From: Pseudomonas fluorescens
GTDB lineage: Bacteria > Pseudomonadota > Gammaproteobacteria > Pseudomonadales > Pseudomonadaceae
DNA length: 64,000 nucleotides
Reading direction: 5' to 3'
NCBI GenBank assembly: GCA_902825215.1
Contig: LR782234.1
Span: 5,721,001 to 5,785,000 of the forward strand
Shown one piece after another: positions 43,812 through 53,114 of the stretch (positions within the stretch are counted from its first letter, which is position 1; every line of letters begins with the position of its first letter). Below the pieces are notes generated by a model. That model was not told the origin of the DNA and did no database searches. It saw only the letters and a list, made by a program, of their open reading frames with translations. A program made the translations under genes and the position numbers.

Positions 43812-44606
43812 ATGGATGGCGTGAAATTCAAGCAAACCGGTCATTATGCAGTGTGCTGCATTGAGACGTTCTCGGACGACCTGAAGGATGTTCTCAGGGC
43901 GAATCTCACCCGGATATGCCACGGCGCCGACCAGGCCAGCCGGAGCATGGTCGTCTTCAAATACGCAGCCACGCTTAAGTCATTTTGGGATCGCTACTCC
44001 ACAAAGGATCAGAATACCCGAACGGGCATGCTGGGGGAGCTGCTAGCGCATGTCGTAATCCTCGAGATGCTTGACGATTTTGATGTGGTTTCGCCTTTCT
44101 TCAATATGGAAGAAAAACACATCCGAAAAGGCTTTGACCTCATTCTTTATCAACCATCATCCAACGAGGTTTGGATTACGGAAGTGAAGTCAGGGGCAGC
44201 CGGAAAGAAAACTTCGTGTGCAGCCAGCAAGTCCATGCTAGCCAAGGCACGTGATGACCTTAAAGGTCGACTCGCGGAATCAGAAATGAACCATTGGCTG
44301 AACGCCATGAATGCCGCGCAGAAATCCATTAACGATAAGAAAAGCTACAAAGAATCTGTGCTCGCTATCTTGGGCATGGAGGGCGATAAAGCTTACGGGA
44401 ATTCCGCCGTACCATCAGACAATAACGTAGTCTTAGTATCTGCTTTGTTTAACGATGTCTCGCACAAGGTTATGGAGACGAGCATTGCGGACTTCACCAC
44501 TACCCTGACAGCAACTCCTATCTTCAAAACTGTCTTGGTATTGTCCCTTCACAAGGGAACACTTCAGAAACTGGAAGACTTTCTCCGGGCAGAGGCAGGA
44601 TGCTAA
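43812..44606 (+). CDS. hamA: Hachiman system nuclease HamA (DUF1837)
   Basis: The effector nuclease of Hachiman anti-phage defence. From the ATG used here the product is 264 residues. The PD-(D/E)XK core is visible as GELLAH (Glu76), KGFDLILY (Asp109) and WITEVKSG (Glu124, Lys126). A GTG at 43722 would add 30 residues that are basic and not family-like; neither start has an ideal ribosome-binding site. hamB begins on the next base after the stop, so they form one unit. In known systems HamB holds HamA inactive on intact DNA and releases it on damage. Confidence 0.88.
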   Translation: MDGVKFKQTGHYAVCCIETFSDDLKDVLRANLTRICHGADQASRSMVVFKYAATLKSFWDRYSTKDQNTRTGMLGELLAHVVILEMLDDFDVVSPFFNMEEKHIRKGFDLILYQPSSNEVWITEVKSGAAGKKTSCAASKSMLAKARDDLKGRLAESEMNHWLNAMNAAQKSINDKKSYKESVLAILGMEGDKAYGNSAVPSDNNVVLVSALFNDVSHKVMETSIADFTTTLTATPIFKTVLVLSLHKGTLQKLEDFLRAEAGC

Positions 44607-47087
44607 ATGCAAGAGCTCACTATCAAGGAATTGGCAAAAACACGTTTTAAAGACATTTACATGGAGCTTCTTCGTGGTAGCGAAATGTCCGATGGGGATA
44701 CTGTTAAGCTGCTTGCGATTGCAGTCCTGCTCCTCAACCATAAAGCGCCTGAAATAAAGCGTTTAGGTTATAGGATTACTCTATTTTATGGCAATTTGAC
44801 TGGAAGATACGAACCACTTTATGACGTATCTATTAACAGCGGTCTATTACCGGTATCTGCTGTCCTCGGCAAATCTTTTGAGCAAGATGAAAGACTGAGT
44901 AGGTCATTCATCCAGAATATTGTGAGCAGTTACGTAGACACGTTCCGCGACCAGGGCATGGTGCTCACAGAGCAACAGGACACGCTGAGAACCTTCGTCC
45001 AAGACGAATATGAAAACTCGTCAGTAGTCATTGCTCCGACCTCCTACGGAAAGTCTGAGCTCATTATCAAGTCCGTCAAAGACAATCCCTCCAAACGCAT
45101 CCTTATCTTGGTGCCATCGAAAGCTTTGCTCGCCCAGACGAAGAAGCGATTAATTTATTCAGACATTCCAAAACTGGGCAAGGTTGTAACGCACCCTGAG
45201 ATGTACTCTCCCGAGCGAAAAAATCGGACTTTTGTACTTACACAAGAGCGCCTGAATCGACTACTTAACGAATACAGTACCCTGAACTTCGACATGGTTT
45301 TTGTGGACGAGGCCCATAATCTCCTTCAGGGCGACAGTCGCAATGAACTCTTGGCGACGATGCTATGTATCCTGGGAGCGAGGAATTCTCAGACTTCATT
45401 CAAGTTTTTGACTCCCTTCCTTTGTAACGAGCTCAACGTTCGAGTTCGCTACCTTGATATGACGCCCAAGGGCTTCAGGGTAGATGAGTACATCAAGTCT
45501 GAGCGCTTCTATACTCGGGATTTCAGGACTGGCAAGAACGACGGCAAGCTCAAGCTCTACGACCATTTTCTCAACCAATGGTTGGAAATTGGCAGAAAGC
45601 ACAAGAATTGTTTTGACTTGATCAAACGCGAATCGCTAGCCAAAAATATTATTTATGGCAACACCAAAAAGAAAATTGAGCAGTTCGCCATTGAGCTCGC
45701 CAACACGTTACCTGATATTGAGTGCCCATTGGTTCAAAAAGCTTGCGATGAGCTCGAGGAAGCATTTGATAAGCGATACAGGCTGATTTCATGCTTGCGC
45801 AGGGGTGTGATGTACCACCACGGCTCCATACCGGACACCATACGACTGTATCTGGAGAACCTGTTCCACCAGTCTAAGGCGATGAAGTATCTGGTGTGCA
45901 ACTCCACTCTGCTTGAAGGCGTCAATCTTCCTATTGAGCGCCTGTTCATTTTTGACTACTCGAAAGGCCGTGGAAATCTAACCTCATCACAATTCAAAAA
46001 CCTGATCGGTCGTGTTAATAGATTTAGTGAGGTATTCGCCCCCGAAGCGGGCACCACACTTAAAAAGCTAGAGTCGAGCATCTACCTCTTGGGAGTCGAC
46101 GGCTTCACAAATAAGAAATCTAATCTTCAGACATTTTATGAAAAATCCGTGAATGTCTCGAAGCTCGACGAAGACAACGTAAGCAATGTTCTCCTTCAAG
46201 AGACAGCCATTTTGGATGGCCCGATAGCAGACCGACATCGTGACGCTGTGGCAAGGCTTGAAAATCTCCAACCTGGCATAGTCACTGGGCAAGAATGTAA
46301 GTATGTCAAGACTGACGTCGGCCAACTACTGATAGCTAACAGTGTAAGCGAGATTGATGTCTTCGCCACTGAGGAGGAGATTGACAACGCCATTAGCATA
46401 TCGATTGAGGAAAATGGTTTGATCGATAGCGCCGACCGCTTGCTGCTTGAGATCAAGTCTTGCTTCGTCGACAATTTCGATGACAAGAGGAAGTACAGTG
46501 ACCTAAAACGACTCCAAAATAAGGCCACTATAGATTTCTACGCCATGTTTTTGGATTGGAAGCTGAAAAAATACAGTCTCAAGCAGGTACTGAGATACAC
46601 ACTCAAATACTGGCGCGAGCTTCCTGAGAAGAAAGGTACTGACTATGTGTATGTTGCAAACTGGGGTGATACTAAGTTCGGGAATAGTCAGTTTCCTTAC
46701 TGGGTCAGAATCTCAACTAAAGATGATGTAGAGAGAGTCAACCTTGCAATCGTTCGACTGAAAGAAGAGGATGATTTTTTTGACAACAAGATTTTCAAGT
46801 TTGTAGAAGTTCTAAATGGAGTTGGGGCTATTGACCCAGGCTTTTATAAACGTATGAAATATGGCACGACCGACGACTCGAAGATCAAGTTAATCCGTGA
46901 GGGATACAGTCGCGGGCTTTCCGAGCTGTTGCTTGATCGATATCCCCGGTACGTTCGTCTTGATAATAATGGCGAGATTCAGGTCAGCCCCAAGGTCATT
47001 CGGCTCATGAGAGACAATGAAGAGAGCGACTTGCTCATCTTTGAAGCCCAGATGAATCTGAAAGCCGCTCCCGACCCCGTGGCTTAG
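44607..47087 (+). CDS. hamB: Hachiman system helicase HamB
   Basis: An 826-residue superfamily 2 helicase. Walker A is IAPTSYGKSELI (about 142-153), the DEAH box is VFVDEAHNLL (234-237), and motif VI lies in the SQFKNLIGRVNRF region. The N-terminal 120 residues are a non-helicase domain and the C-terminal 250 residues are helical, as in HamB. It directly follows hamA without a gap. Codon use and GC content are below those of the core genes. A hairpin follows the stop by 30 bases. Confidence 0.88.
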   Translation: MQELTIKELAKTRFKDIYMELLRGSEMSDGDTVKLLAIAVLLLNHKAPEIKRLGYRITLFYGNLTGRYEPLYDVSINSGLLPVSAVLGKSFEQDERLSRSFIQNIVSSYVDTFRDQGMVLTEQQDTLRTFVQDEYENSSVVIAPTSYGKSELIIKSVKDNPSKRILILVPSKALLAQTKKRLIYSDIPKLGKVVTHPEMYSPERKNRTFVLTQERLNRLLNEYSTLNFDMVFVDEAHNLLQGDSRNELLATMLCILGARNSQTSFKFLTPFLCNELNVRVRYLDMTPKGFRVDEYIKSERFYTRDFRTGKNDGKLKLYDHFLNQWLEIGRKHKNCFDLIKRESLAKNIIYGNTKKKIEQFAIELANTLPDIECPLVQKACDELEEAFDKRYRLISCLRRGVMYHHGSIPDTIRLYLENLFHQSKAMKYLVCNSTLLEGVNLPIERLFIFDYSKGRGNLTSSQFKNLIGRVNRFSEVFAPEAGTTLKKLESSIYLLGVDGFTNKKSNLQTFYEKSVNVSKLDEDNVSNVLLQETAILDGPIADRHRDAVARLENLQPGIVTGQECKYVKTDVGQLLIANSVSEIDVFATEEEIDNAISISIEENGLIDSADRLLLEIKSCFVDNFDDKRKYSDLKRLQNKATIDFYAMFLDWKLKKYSLKQVLRYTLKYWRELPEKKGTDYVYVANWGDTKFGNSQFPYWVRISTKDDVERVNLAIVRLKEEDDFFDNKIFKFVEVLNGVGAIDPGFYKRMKYGTTDDSKIKLIREGYSRGLSELLLDRYPRYVRLDNNGEIQVSPKVIRLMRDNEESDLLIFEAQMNLKAAPDPVA

Positions 47088-47116
47088 CGCTGACGGGTAT
47101 CGTTGAGATCGCCCTT

Positions 47117-47145
47117 ACCCCTCTTGGTTTACGACCAAGAGGGGT
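47117..47145 (+). terminator. Hairpin downstream of hamB
   Basis: A perfect 12-bp stem ACCCCTCTTGGT/ACCAAGAGGGGT with loop TTACG. There is no long T run after it, so its strength as an intrinsic terminator is uncertain. Confidence 0.65.
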
Positions 47146-47209
47146 CAATGACATTTTAGATTTAATCTGCGACCACCTGAGACGGCCCTAGAGGAGCCAA
47201 GGCAGGCCA

Positions 47210-47308
47210 TTACCGCAGCCACTTCTTGTATCTGAACCCGCTTCCACAGGAGCAAGAGTCATAGCGCCAATATATTTTCGGGGCAAGTGCTCTTTCCAAC
47301 GTTTTCAT
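47210..47308 (-). pseudogene. SEC-C motif micro-ORF or remnant
   Basis: A 32-codon frame ends in SCSCGSGFRYKKWLR, which matches the zinc-binding SEC-C motif (CxCGSGxxYKKC) that usually closes larger proteins. The frame opens only about 14 codons further upstream. There is an AGG six bases before the ATG, so expression is possible, but it is more likely the tail of a lost gene. Confidence 0.5.
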
Positions 47309-47567
47309 TACCAGCCTAAAAAACAAGAACGTTTTAACTTCCCTTGTTTATTCATCCATCGCTGATAAATGCTCCCATCGGAACTCAAGCGTAATCCCAA
47401 ACCGAACTTCACCCAGGAGCCCTGACCAAAACTCATCACCAGTTCGCAGCACGTTGAGCATATTTCCGCTTTACCCGATGCAGCTCAAGAAATCTGATAG
47501 CTGCCTTGCCAGGGGGCGGGTTCCAATGCAAACAGATACTCGCCACTCCTCAGCAGCACATGATTTA
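47309..47567. other. Non-coding remainder of the hamB/DUF4145 gap
   Basis: Together with the hairpin and SEC-C remnant this completes a 480-base gap between convergent genes. I see no further gene or repeat. Confidence 0.5.
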
Positions 47568-48380
47568 TTAGCGTGCTTGATCCGCTCTGGGCTCCTTGGG
47601 TGGGCTGGTTTTTTGACTAGCCTTACGGAGTGACTGCATCCAACTTTCAGACTCATCCAAAAAATTCTGAGTAAAGATCAGCATTGCCTCGGCTTCATCA
47701 TCATGATAGGCAAGCATTTCGTGAGCAGCATCGTTGCCACTTTCCCTAATCCTATCCATGTCATAAAACAACCTATGCTTTATGCTATCAAAATTCAGAA
47801 ATTCGCTGACTTCTGACCTCGCAATTTTTTTCTTTTCCTTAATACCTTTAACCAGCAGTTCTTCGAGACGCTGAGCGAGATTACTCGGGTGTTCCTTCCC
47901 TGGATGCCTCGTTTGCCACATAAAAATCGACTGAATATCAACTATTTTACGGCACAGAATACCGACCGCCTCCCATGCCTGCAGGCTATAGCATTTGCGC
48001 GCTTGCTCGTAAATATCGGAGACACTTATAACGGGTGGAAACGAATAGTGCTGAGGTGGTAGCAAAGCCGGGACATCAAAATCTATCATAAACTCAGCCC
48101 CCAACTTTAGTTCATTATTTTCGCTAGAAAAATTCTCAAGCTTTACAGTGGCATTCTTAATTTCATCATGTGCAACAGACACGCTAGCGCTTATATAATT
48201 CTTGCATTCAGGACAATAGCAAGCTATCGAGAACAATCCAAAGTCGAATTCGCGCCATTCATCGCAATGAAATTTATTAAGATAAAAGCATTCATTATCT
48301 TGGCTGCTAGCAACAACAAAAATTTTTCCGTACTTCCCACAGCGAGGGCACGAAGACTTAAAAAATAGAGGCTTTTCCAA
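47568..48380 (-). CDS. DUF4145-domain protein with N-terminal zinc ribbon
   Basis: A 270-residue protein. Cysteine pairs SSCPRCGK (about 10-15) and CYCPECKN (about 53-59) form a zinc ribbon. The C-terminal half fits DUF4145, a HEPN-like helical domain, with RIRESGNDAAHEMLAYH as the conserved Arg...His segment. Such proteins often accompany restriction and other defence genes. It stands alone between hamAB and an Abi-type gene. Confidence 0.78.
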   Translation of the reverse strand: MEKPLFFKSSCPRCGKYGKIFVVASSQDNECFYLNKFHCDEWREFDFGLFSIACYCPECKNYISASVSVAHDEIKNATVKLENFSSENNELKLGAEFMIDFDVPALLPPQHYSFPPVISVSDIYEQARKCYSLQAWEAVGILCRKIVDIQSIFMWQTRHPGKEHPSNLAQRLEELLVKGIKEKKKIARSEVSEFLNFDSIKHRLFYDMDRIRESGNDAAHEMLAYHDDEAEAMLIFTQNFLDESESWMQSLRKASQKTSPPKEPRADQAR

Positions 48381-48819
48381 AAGTTATCCCTAACAAAAAT
48401 ATTTCATAAACTAAATGAATCGAATTTTTTAGTGCAGCTCGTGTGAGTTTCCTAGGATGGCTTCAGAATACGCCCCTATCTACATTACCGGCTGAGGGCT
48501 CTGAGGCTAAAAATGTCCCCGACTGGCTCTTTTTCAGCTACAAGCCTCACAACCCGATACGTCCTTTTGTAAGACACGCTTGCGGCCAAAAGCACTGGCC
48601 TAGCACTTGGTATAATAGCGTACCTGGTGCTTCGGGATCGAGACGTCAGCTCGTTTTGGCCGCCTGCCTACATACACCATCACTTCCAGAGCGGGTAATT
48701 CTCCCTGCATGTATCGCATTCCTGCTGGCTCGTAGTGCGCATGGCTTAGAGAGCTCGGGTACTTGTCACGAGCATTGGTAGCCCTCGATAATATGAGATC
48801 ACCTTGCAATGGACTGCCT
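48381..48819. other. Structured intergenic region
   Basis: A 439-base gap between divergent genes. It contains a perfect 10-bp inverted repeat GCGGCCAAAA (48582-48591) / TTTTGGCCGC (48654-48663). Inside it lies an imperfect one, AGCACTTGGTA (48602-48612) / TACCTGGTGCT (48621-48631), around a TATAAT hexamer. Open frames across it lack family-like sequence. Confidence 0.55.
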
Positions 48820-49731
48820 ATGCGCCCGCTCGATGTCGACCCTTTCATCAAGGCGCTGTCCACTCCGCGTCTACGTAATTACAGATCCTACTTCAATGCT
48901 GTAGATGACCACGATGTGTATGCGTGCTACCAGTGGAACAACGAGGTGTCCCGGTCGCTTGTTCCGCTGATACATCTTGTCGAAATCGTTATGCGAAATG
49001 CCTATCACAAAGAGCTGAGCCGATTTCATTCACAGCGGCTAAACCAACCCATAGTGGATTCGATGAACTGGTACGACCACCTGTCTTTGACTAAGCATAA
49101 TGATGGGGGCTTGTCGAAAACGCTTAAAAAGCTCAAGAAGAAATCGTCCTTCACCGACCACGACGTGGTGTCCAACCTCACCTTCGGCTTCTGGACAAAC
49201 ATCAGCAAGGAAACCAACACGCAGTGGGGAGTCGTTCTTCCGCTAGTATTTCCAAACACCAACAGAAATTTTTCCCTGGCAAAAAATACGGACTGGCTAG
49301 AAGCCCGCGTCGGCCTTGTCAACGATATCCGAAACCGAATCTCCCACTGGGAGCCAATCTGGAAGCGCGGGGACTTGATGGAAGAGCGCGTGATACGTCC
49401 GGGATCTGCGCCGCTAAAGGTCGCACACCTTGCACCTACCACTCCCGAGCAAAGCATTCAACGCGTGAATACGGAATATGACCGAACCCTTTCGCTCCTT
49501 GCCATGATGGATAAAGACTTGGCAGCAGGTTATACGGACTCTCACAACCACGAGCACTTCAAATGGGTGTGCAGTGAGGAAGGTTTGTCCAGCTACCGAG
49601 CCTATAAGCGTCGCGCAACGATCCCTTTCTCGATGGCCAAGCGTAATTTATCAAGCTTGGTGAAGGGCCAAACGATGCTCACTATCACACATGGCGGTGT
49701 GAGGTTTCGAATTACGCCTCTCAACGCTTGA
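48820..49731 (+). CDS. Abi-type HEPN protein
   Basis: A 303-residue protein from the ATG giving MRPLDVDPFIKAL; an ATG nine codons upstream (48793) is an alternative and no ribosome-binding site decides. It resembles the Abi_2/AbiD-AbiF family of abortive-infection proteins: early LSTPRLRNYRSYF, then ALVPLIHLVEIVMRNAYH-like helices and the HEPN active-site motif RNRISHWEPIW (R-x4-H). HEPN proteins of this kind act as RNases on infection. Single-gene systems of this type are known. Confidence 0.78.
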   Translation: MRPLDVDPFIKALSTPRLRNYRSYFNAVDDHDVYACYQWNNEVSRSLVPLIHLVEIVMRNAYHKELSRFHSQRLNQPIVDSMNWYDHLSLTKHNDGGLSKTLKKLKKKSSFTDHDVVSNLTFGFWTNISKETNTQWGVVLPLVFPNTNRNFSLAKNTDWLEARVGLVNDIRNRISHWEPIWKRGDLMEERVIRPGSAPLKVAHLAPTTPEQSIQRVNTEYDRTLSLLAMMDKDLAAGYTDSHNHEHFKWVCSEEGLSSYRAYKRRATIPFSMAKRNLSSLVKGQTMLTITHGGVRFRITPLNA

Positions 49732-49806
49732 TGAAAGAGCTGAGTGGCTGCGGCACTCAGCTCTCTCGATACCCAGACCAAGCATTTAGAAATGCTAAAC
49801 GACAGA

Positions 49807-49838
49807 CAAAAAAAACCGCCAATAATGGCGGTTTTTTA
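49807..49838. terminator. Bidirectional-looking terminator
   Basis: The stem AAAAAACCGCC/GGCGGTTTTTT with loop AATAAT lies 79 bases after the Abi-type gene. It has an A tract on one side and a T tract on the other. Confidence 0.85.
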
Positions 49839-50027
49839 GAGGTTTTGCTCGGGGTCTCTGGCTCTCTACGACGGGGTTTGGTTTGTCGATAAAGAGTTCT
49901 TTTCCTCCTAGAGGACTTGGTGCCAGACACATACCAATTCAGATTACCCATGAGAGCCTTCAGTGTCAACCACCATTTCACCTTAACGCCTTCAGTCCAG
50001 AGCCCATCGCAAGAGATAAATTTTCTA

Positions 50028-50900
50028 CTAAAACAACTCTCCCACCTGGACAAACACCGAGCCTGTCTCAGCGGCTGCTCGTACCTTCCGGTCGATGACA
50101 TCCGCGAAAGGTATCTGTTTCTCCAGCGCTTCGTGGATGTCCTTTCCTGAGATACATATTAGGCTTTTACGGCGCCCAAAAGCTTCGAGTCCAACATTGG
50201 TGAAACCGTAATAGCTAATGAACACTCCTCGCGTCCAAGCGGCCTTCTCATTGATCTTGCCCTGAAGAATATGAAGCTCTCCCACCCCAATAGGGTTGGA
50301 CACCCATTTAGCTTCCACAAGGTAAATATCACCGCGACAGAGAAAGCTCCCGTCAATCTGCTCACCCGTATTCCTAAATGGGGCACGAGGCTGGAGACTC
50401 GAGGCTTCGAAGAGTTGTTGCAGGAAGATTTCGAAAGCGTAGCCACGGGCTTGAGGCGCGAGCTTATGAATCTCCACTAAAGCCCGCTTCAGGTGAGCTG
50501 ACTGATCGACCCCGACTAGGCGCACTGCAGCGAAGGGATCGCCTATTGCGTCATCACTTATCGAGCCAGCCTCCAAGCCTCGGATCAAGGTTAAGAATCG
50601 CCCCTCCGCGTGCACCACAGGCTCACTTTTACGTTGGTTGGAGAGTGTGGCCTCACGATACTGCCAGAGTGCCTTAAGCGCTCGGACACAGGTCGTCGTA
50701 TCCGCAAGTGAGAGAAAACAGCGGAGCCGCTTCGCCTTAGAAGTACCGTCCGCAGCAAACAGCGGATCATCAATGTCGATCTCCAGCTCACCGAGAAAGA
50801 AATGGGTGAAGGTACGATTGGAGAAGTCCAGCACATAACCCCCTTCCATCTCAAAGAGGAGGTCGAGAAGCTTCATATCCAACGCTTTTATCTTCGGCAT
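50028..50900 (-). CDS. AbiJ-NTD/Mrr-like restriction endonuclease
   Basis: A 290-residue two-domain protein. Residues about 1-85 (FEMEGGYVLDFSNRTFTHFF, then DGTSKAKRLRCFL) resemble the AbiJ N-terminal domain 3 class. Residues about 150-240 form a PD-(D/E)XK nuclease: RGYAFEIFLQQLF, the Asp in GEQIDGSF, and Glu-x-Lys in YLVEAKW. The nuclease part is Mrr-like, so it probably cuts DNA. No methylase is adjacent, as is usual for modification-dependent or abortive nucleases. It begins at MPKIKALDMKL. Confidence 0.78.
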   Translation of the reverse strand: MPKIKALDMKLLDLLFEMEGGYVLDFSNRTFTHFFLGELEIDIDDPLFAADGTSKAKRLRCFLSLADTTTCVRALKALWQYREATLSNQRKSEPVVHAEGRFLTLIRGLEAGSISDDAIGDPFAAVRLVGVDQSAHLKRALVEIHKLAPQARGYAFEIFLQQLFEASSLQPRAPFRNTGEQIDGSFLCRGDIYLVEAKWVSNPIGVGELHILQGKINEKAAWTRGVFISYYGFTNVGLEAFGRRKSLICISGKDIHEALEKQIPFADVIDRKVRAAAETGSVFVQVGELF

Positions 50901-51018
50901 GCGAAGCGTCCTAGATCAAGCAGAGCGAAACGAGCATACGATATTGTCAATGTCGATCCAATCGGACAACCTCCCAGGACTTCCGCTTGGATTCTAGGCT
51001 TTGCACAAGTGTTCTTGA

Positions 51019-51879
51019 TTGATCCAGCAGAGCGTTGCGCCAGTCTATGAATGGTACGAAAGTCTGCATAATTCGCTAGGGATGAGTTTTCACTGGAGAA
51101 CGGTTTTGGATAGAAATTTTTATGTGCAGATCCAGCATATGGTTACGACAGCTGTCGCGGCGCTTGATAGCGCTGAAATGCCGTCATCGAAAGTAGATGC
51201 TTTCGGCCCTTGTCGTGCGATTGCTGCAGCATGCCGTGATGGAGCTCACCTAGATAGCTCCATCAGAAATGATCTTGGCCCAACAAGAAAATACGAATTC
51301 GAATCGGCACTGACGGCCCTGAGTCAATTCAGTACGCTATCGAACTCACCAGGAGCAAACCCAGGTATCCGAAACTGTTTAGCCAAGGTCGCCAGAATGA
51401 CTGCTGAGCTGGAAGCAGAAGCTGCAGCAAGAGATCAGCCTCAGCTTGTCGACAGTCGAGCGGACTCTCCCATTTCAGGACGTGAGTCCTCCTATGTAAA
51501 TCCCAACCGTATTGAGGCGATCAAAAGCTTTCCTGTCGGCAGCTTCGACTATAGGAGACTGATTCGTCTATTAGAGGAATTGAACCTCGTGTATCGAAGC
51601 GAAGCTTACATGGCCACAGCTATGCTGATCCGAGCAATCACTGATCACGTCCCACCACTATTTGGTGTGAGGGTCTTTTCCGAAGTAGCCAGCAACTACT
51701 CTGGCACGAAATCGTTCAAAGGGCAGATGCAGAGCCTGCACAATTCGCTACGTCACGTTGCTGACGGTAATCTCCACACTCAGATTCGTAGGAATGAAGA
51801 TTTACCTACCGAGCATCAGGTGGACTTCAAAAGCCCGCTGGATGCCTTGCTGGGTGAGATAATTCGCATAACGGGGTGA
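51019..51879 (+). CDS. Hypothetical protein, helical C-terminal domain
   Basis: Up to 286 residues, unknown function. The frame opens at a TTG (51019); the ATG at 51082 (MSFHWRTVLDRNFY) is an alternative with AGGG touching it. The C-terminal 130 residues (FDYRRLIRLLEELNLVYRS, MLIRAITDHVPPLFG, SFKGQMQSLHNSLRHVADG, TEHQVDFKSPLDALLGEI) look like a conserved helical domain. The middle is a low-complexity Ala/Glu linker. It lies in the defence island between two nucleases, but no partner is obvious. Confidence 0.62.
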   Translation: MIQQSVAPVYEWYESLHNSLGMSFHWRTVLDRNFYVQIQHMVTTAVAALDSAEMPSSKVDAFGPCRAIAAACRDGAHLDSSIRNDLGPTRKYEFESALTALSQFSTLSNSPGANPGIRNCLAKVARMTAELEAEAAARDQPQLVDSRADSPISGRESSYVNPNRIEAIKSFPVGSFDYRRLIRLLEELNLVYRSEAYMATAMLIRAITDHVPPLFGVRVFSEVASNYSGTKSFKGQMQSLHNSLRHVADGNLHTQIRRNEDLPTEHQVDFKSPLDALLGEIIRITG

Positions 51880-52111
51880 CCCGCTCACTGCTGAGATGTA
51901 GCCAATCGATTCAAGGTGAGGGGGTATTGTGGAGTATGGCTTACTGCCCTATGATCATGGCCAGGCGGTGATGGTCGCCTGGCGCCTGTTTCGCAAAGCA
52001 ATAGCCCATCTGTGACCTCCTTCAGTTTTACATCGGCATGTCCCTAACCAGACGCTGCCCGGTGAACAGGCAATCGGACACCTAAGCGTCGTAGATTTAG
52101 GAACCATTGCC

Positions 52112-52933
52112 ATGTCTGACTTTTCCCGGCTAAACATCTTCAAATCCCACGCTAAACAACTTGCTCGTGATCAGGGCCTTAAGCTTTCTGTGGCTCAAGA
52201 AACCCTGGCGCAGAAAGCAGGCTTCGCTGATTACCATGAGTTTTCTGTAGTCGCCCAACGGAACCCAAAGGATCCGCGTCTGATGGTGGCTGTATTTGGG
52301 ATCAAAGACTTTTCCGAAGCGATCCATGAGGATGATGTCTACGCCGACCTGGATCTAGAATTGGAGGATCAGCTCTCCGGTGCGATTGCGGATACCAATG
52401 CGAGCGGATTCACGATTGATGTTCTTGAAGTGGAAACCACTGCCTACAGCGATACAACCGGAAAGCTGACGTTGGGGCTCTCCCTTACGTATCAGGGGCA
52501 GCAAGACCAAGAAAGGATGTATCACGGTGCAGCGTTCTATCTTAAAGCCACGGTCGAATTGCTACGCCGTGATGGTATATGGCTGCTTGCTGAGGAAGGC
52601 GTGGTCATCTCCAGCAGTGAGTCTGATGCTGATCGCGACCGTAGGTCTGAATGGGAGCACTGGGCCCAAGTTGAAGAAGCTGAACGCGGCAACCGCATAA
52701 CCATGGCCCAAGCCTTGGCGAGCGAATTGGACATATCTGTAGAAGACGCAGAGCGTCTGTCCGATGCGGAGGTCACGACTAATGAATCGGATGAGGGGCT
52801 CGTATACAGCTACTGGATCAATCTTGAACCTGTAGCCGAGGGTAAGGTGAGAGCAGACCTCCTAGCGCGATTTGGTTCTCTGGAGTACGAGCTAGGCCCG
52901 AACTTCTTCGACGATATTGAGCACGAACTCTAA
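52112..52933 (+). CDS. Hypothetical acidic protein
   Basis: A 273-residue, strongly acidic soluble protein. The N-terminal 45 residues (IFKSHAKQLARDQGLKLSVAQETLAQKAGFADYHEF) form a small helical domain of a kind seen at the start of several plasmid- and island-borne proteins. The remainder alternates strands and acidic loops. No catalytic motif is recognised. It precedes the OLD gene on the same strand with a gap of about 180 bases. Confidence 0.6.
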   Translation: MSDFSRLNIFKSHAKQLARDQGLKLSVAQETLAQKAGFADYHEFSVVAQRNPKDPRLMVAVFGIKDFSEAIHEDDVYADLDLELEDQLSGAIADTNASGFTIDVLEVETTAYSDTTGKLTLGLSLTYQGQQDQERMYHGAAFYLKATVELLRRDGIWLLAEEGVVISSSESDADRDRRSEWEHWAQVEEAERGNRITMAQALASELDISVEDAERLSDAEVTTNESDEGLVYSYWINLEPVAEGKVRADLLARFGSLEYELGPNFFDDIEHEL

Positions 52934-53114
52934 AACTGACCAGGTGATGGCCGGCGCAAACGCTGGCTATTCCCCCCCCCTCTGACGCATCCACCCACTA
53001 CAAAACAAGCTGCGCAGGTCGACAAGAGCCATGATGCTTGTGGAGGACAGTGCGCAGCGCCACTTTCCAGCTACGCTGAGGATCCATGCCCACCGTAGAC
53101 AGGGAATTCCGGCC

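Noticed and set aside
48443..48781. A 112-codon plus-strand frame before the Abi-type gene
   Set aside because: It crosses the nested inverted repeats, shows no family-like sequence and lacks a ribosome-binding site.
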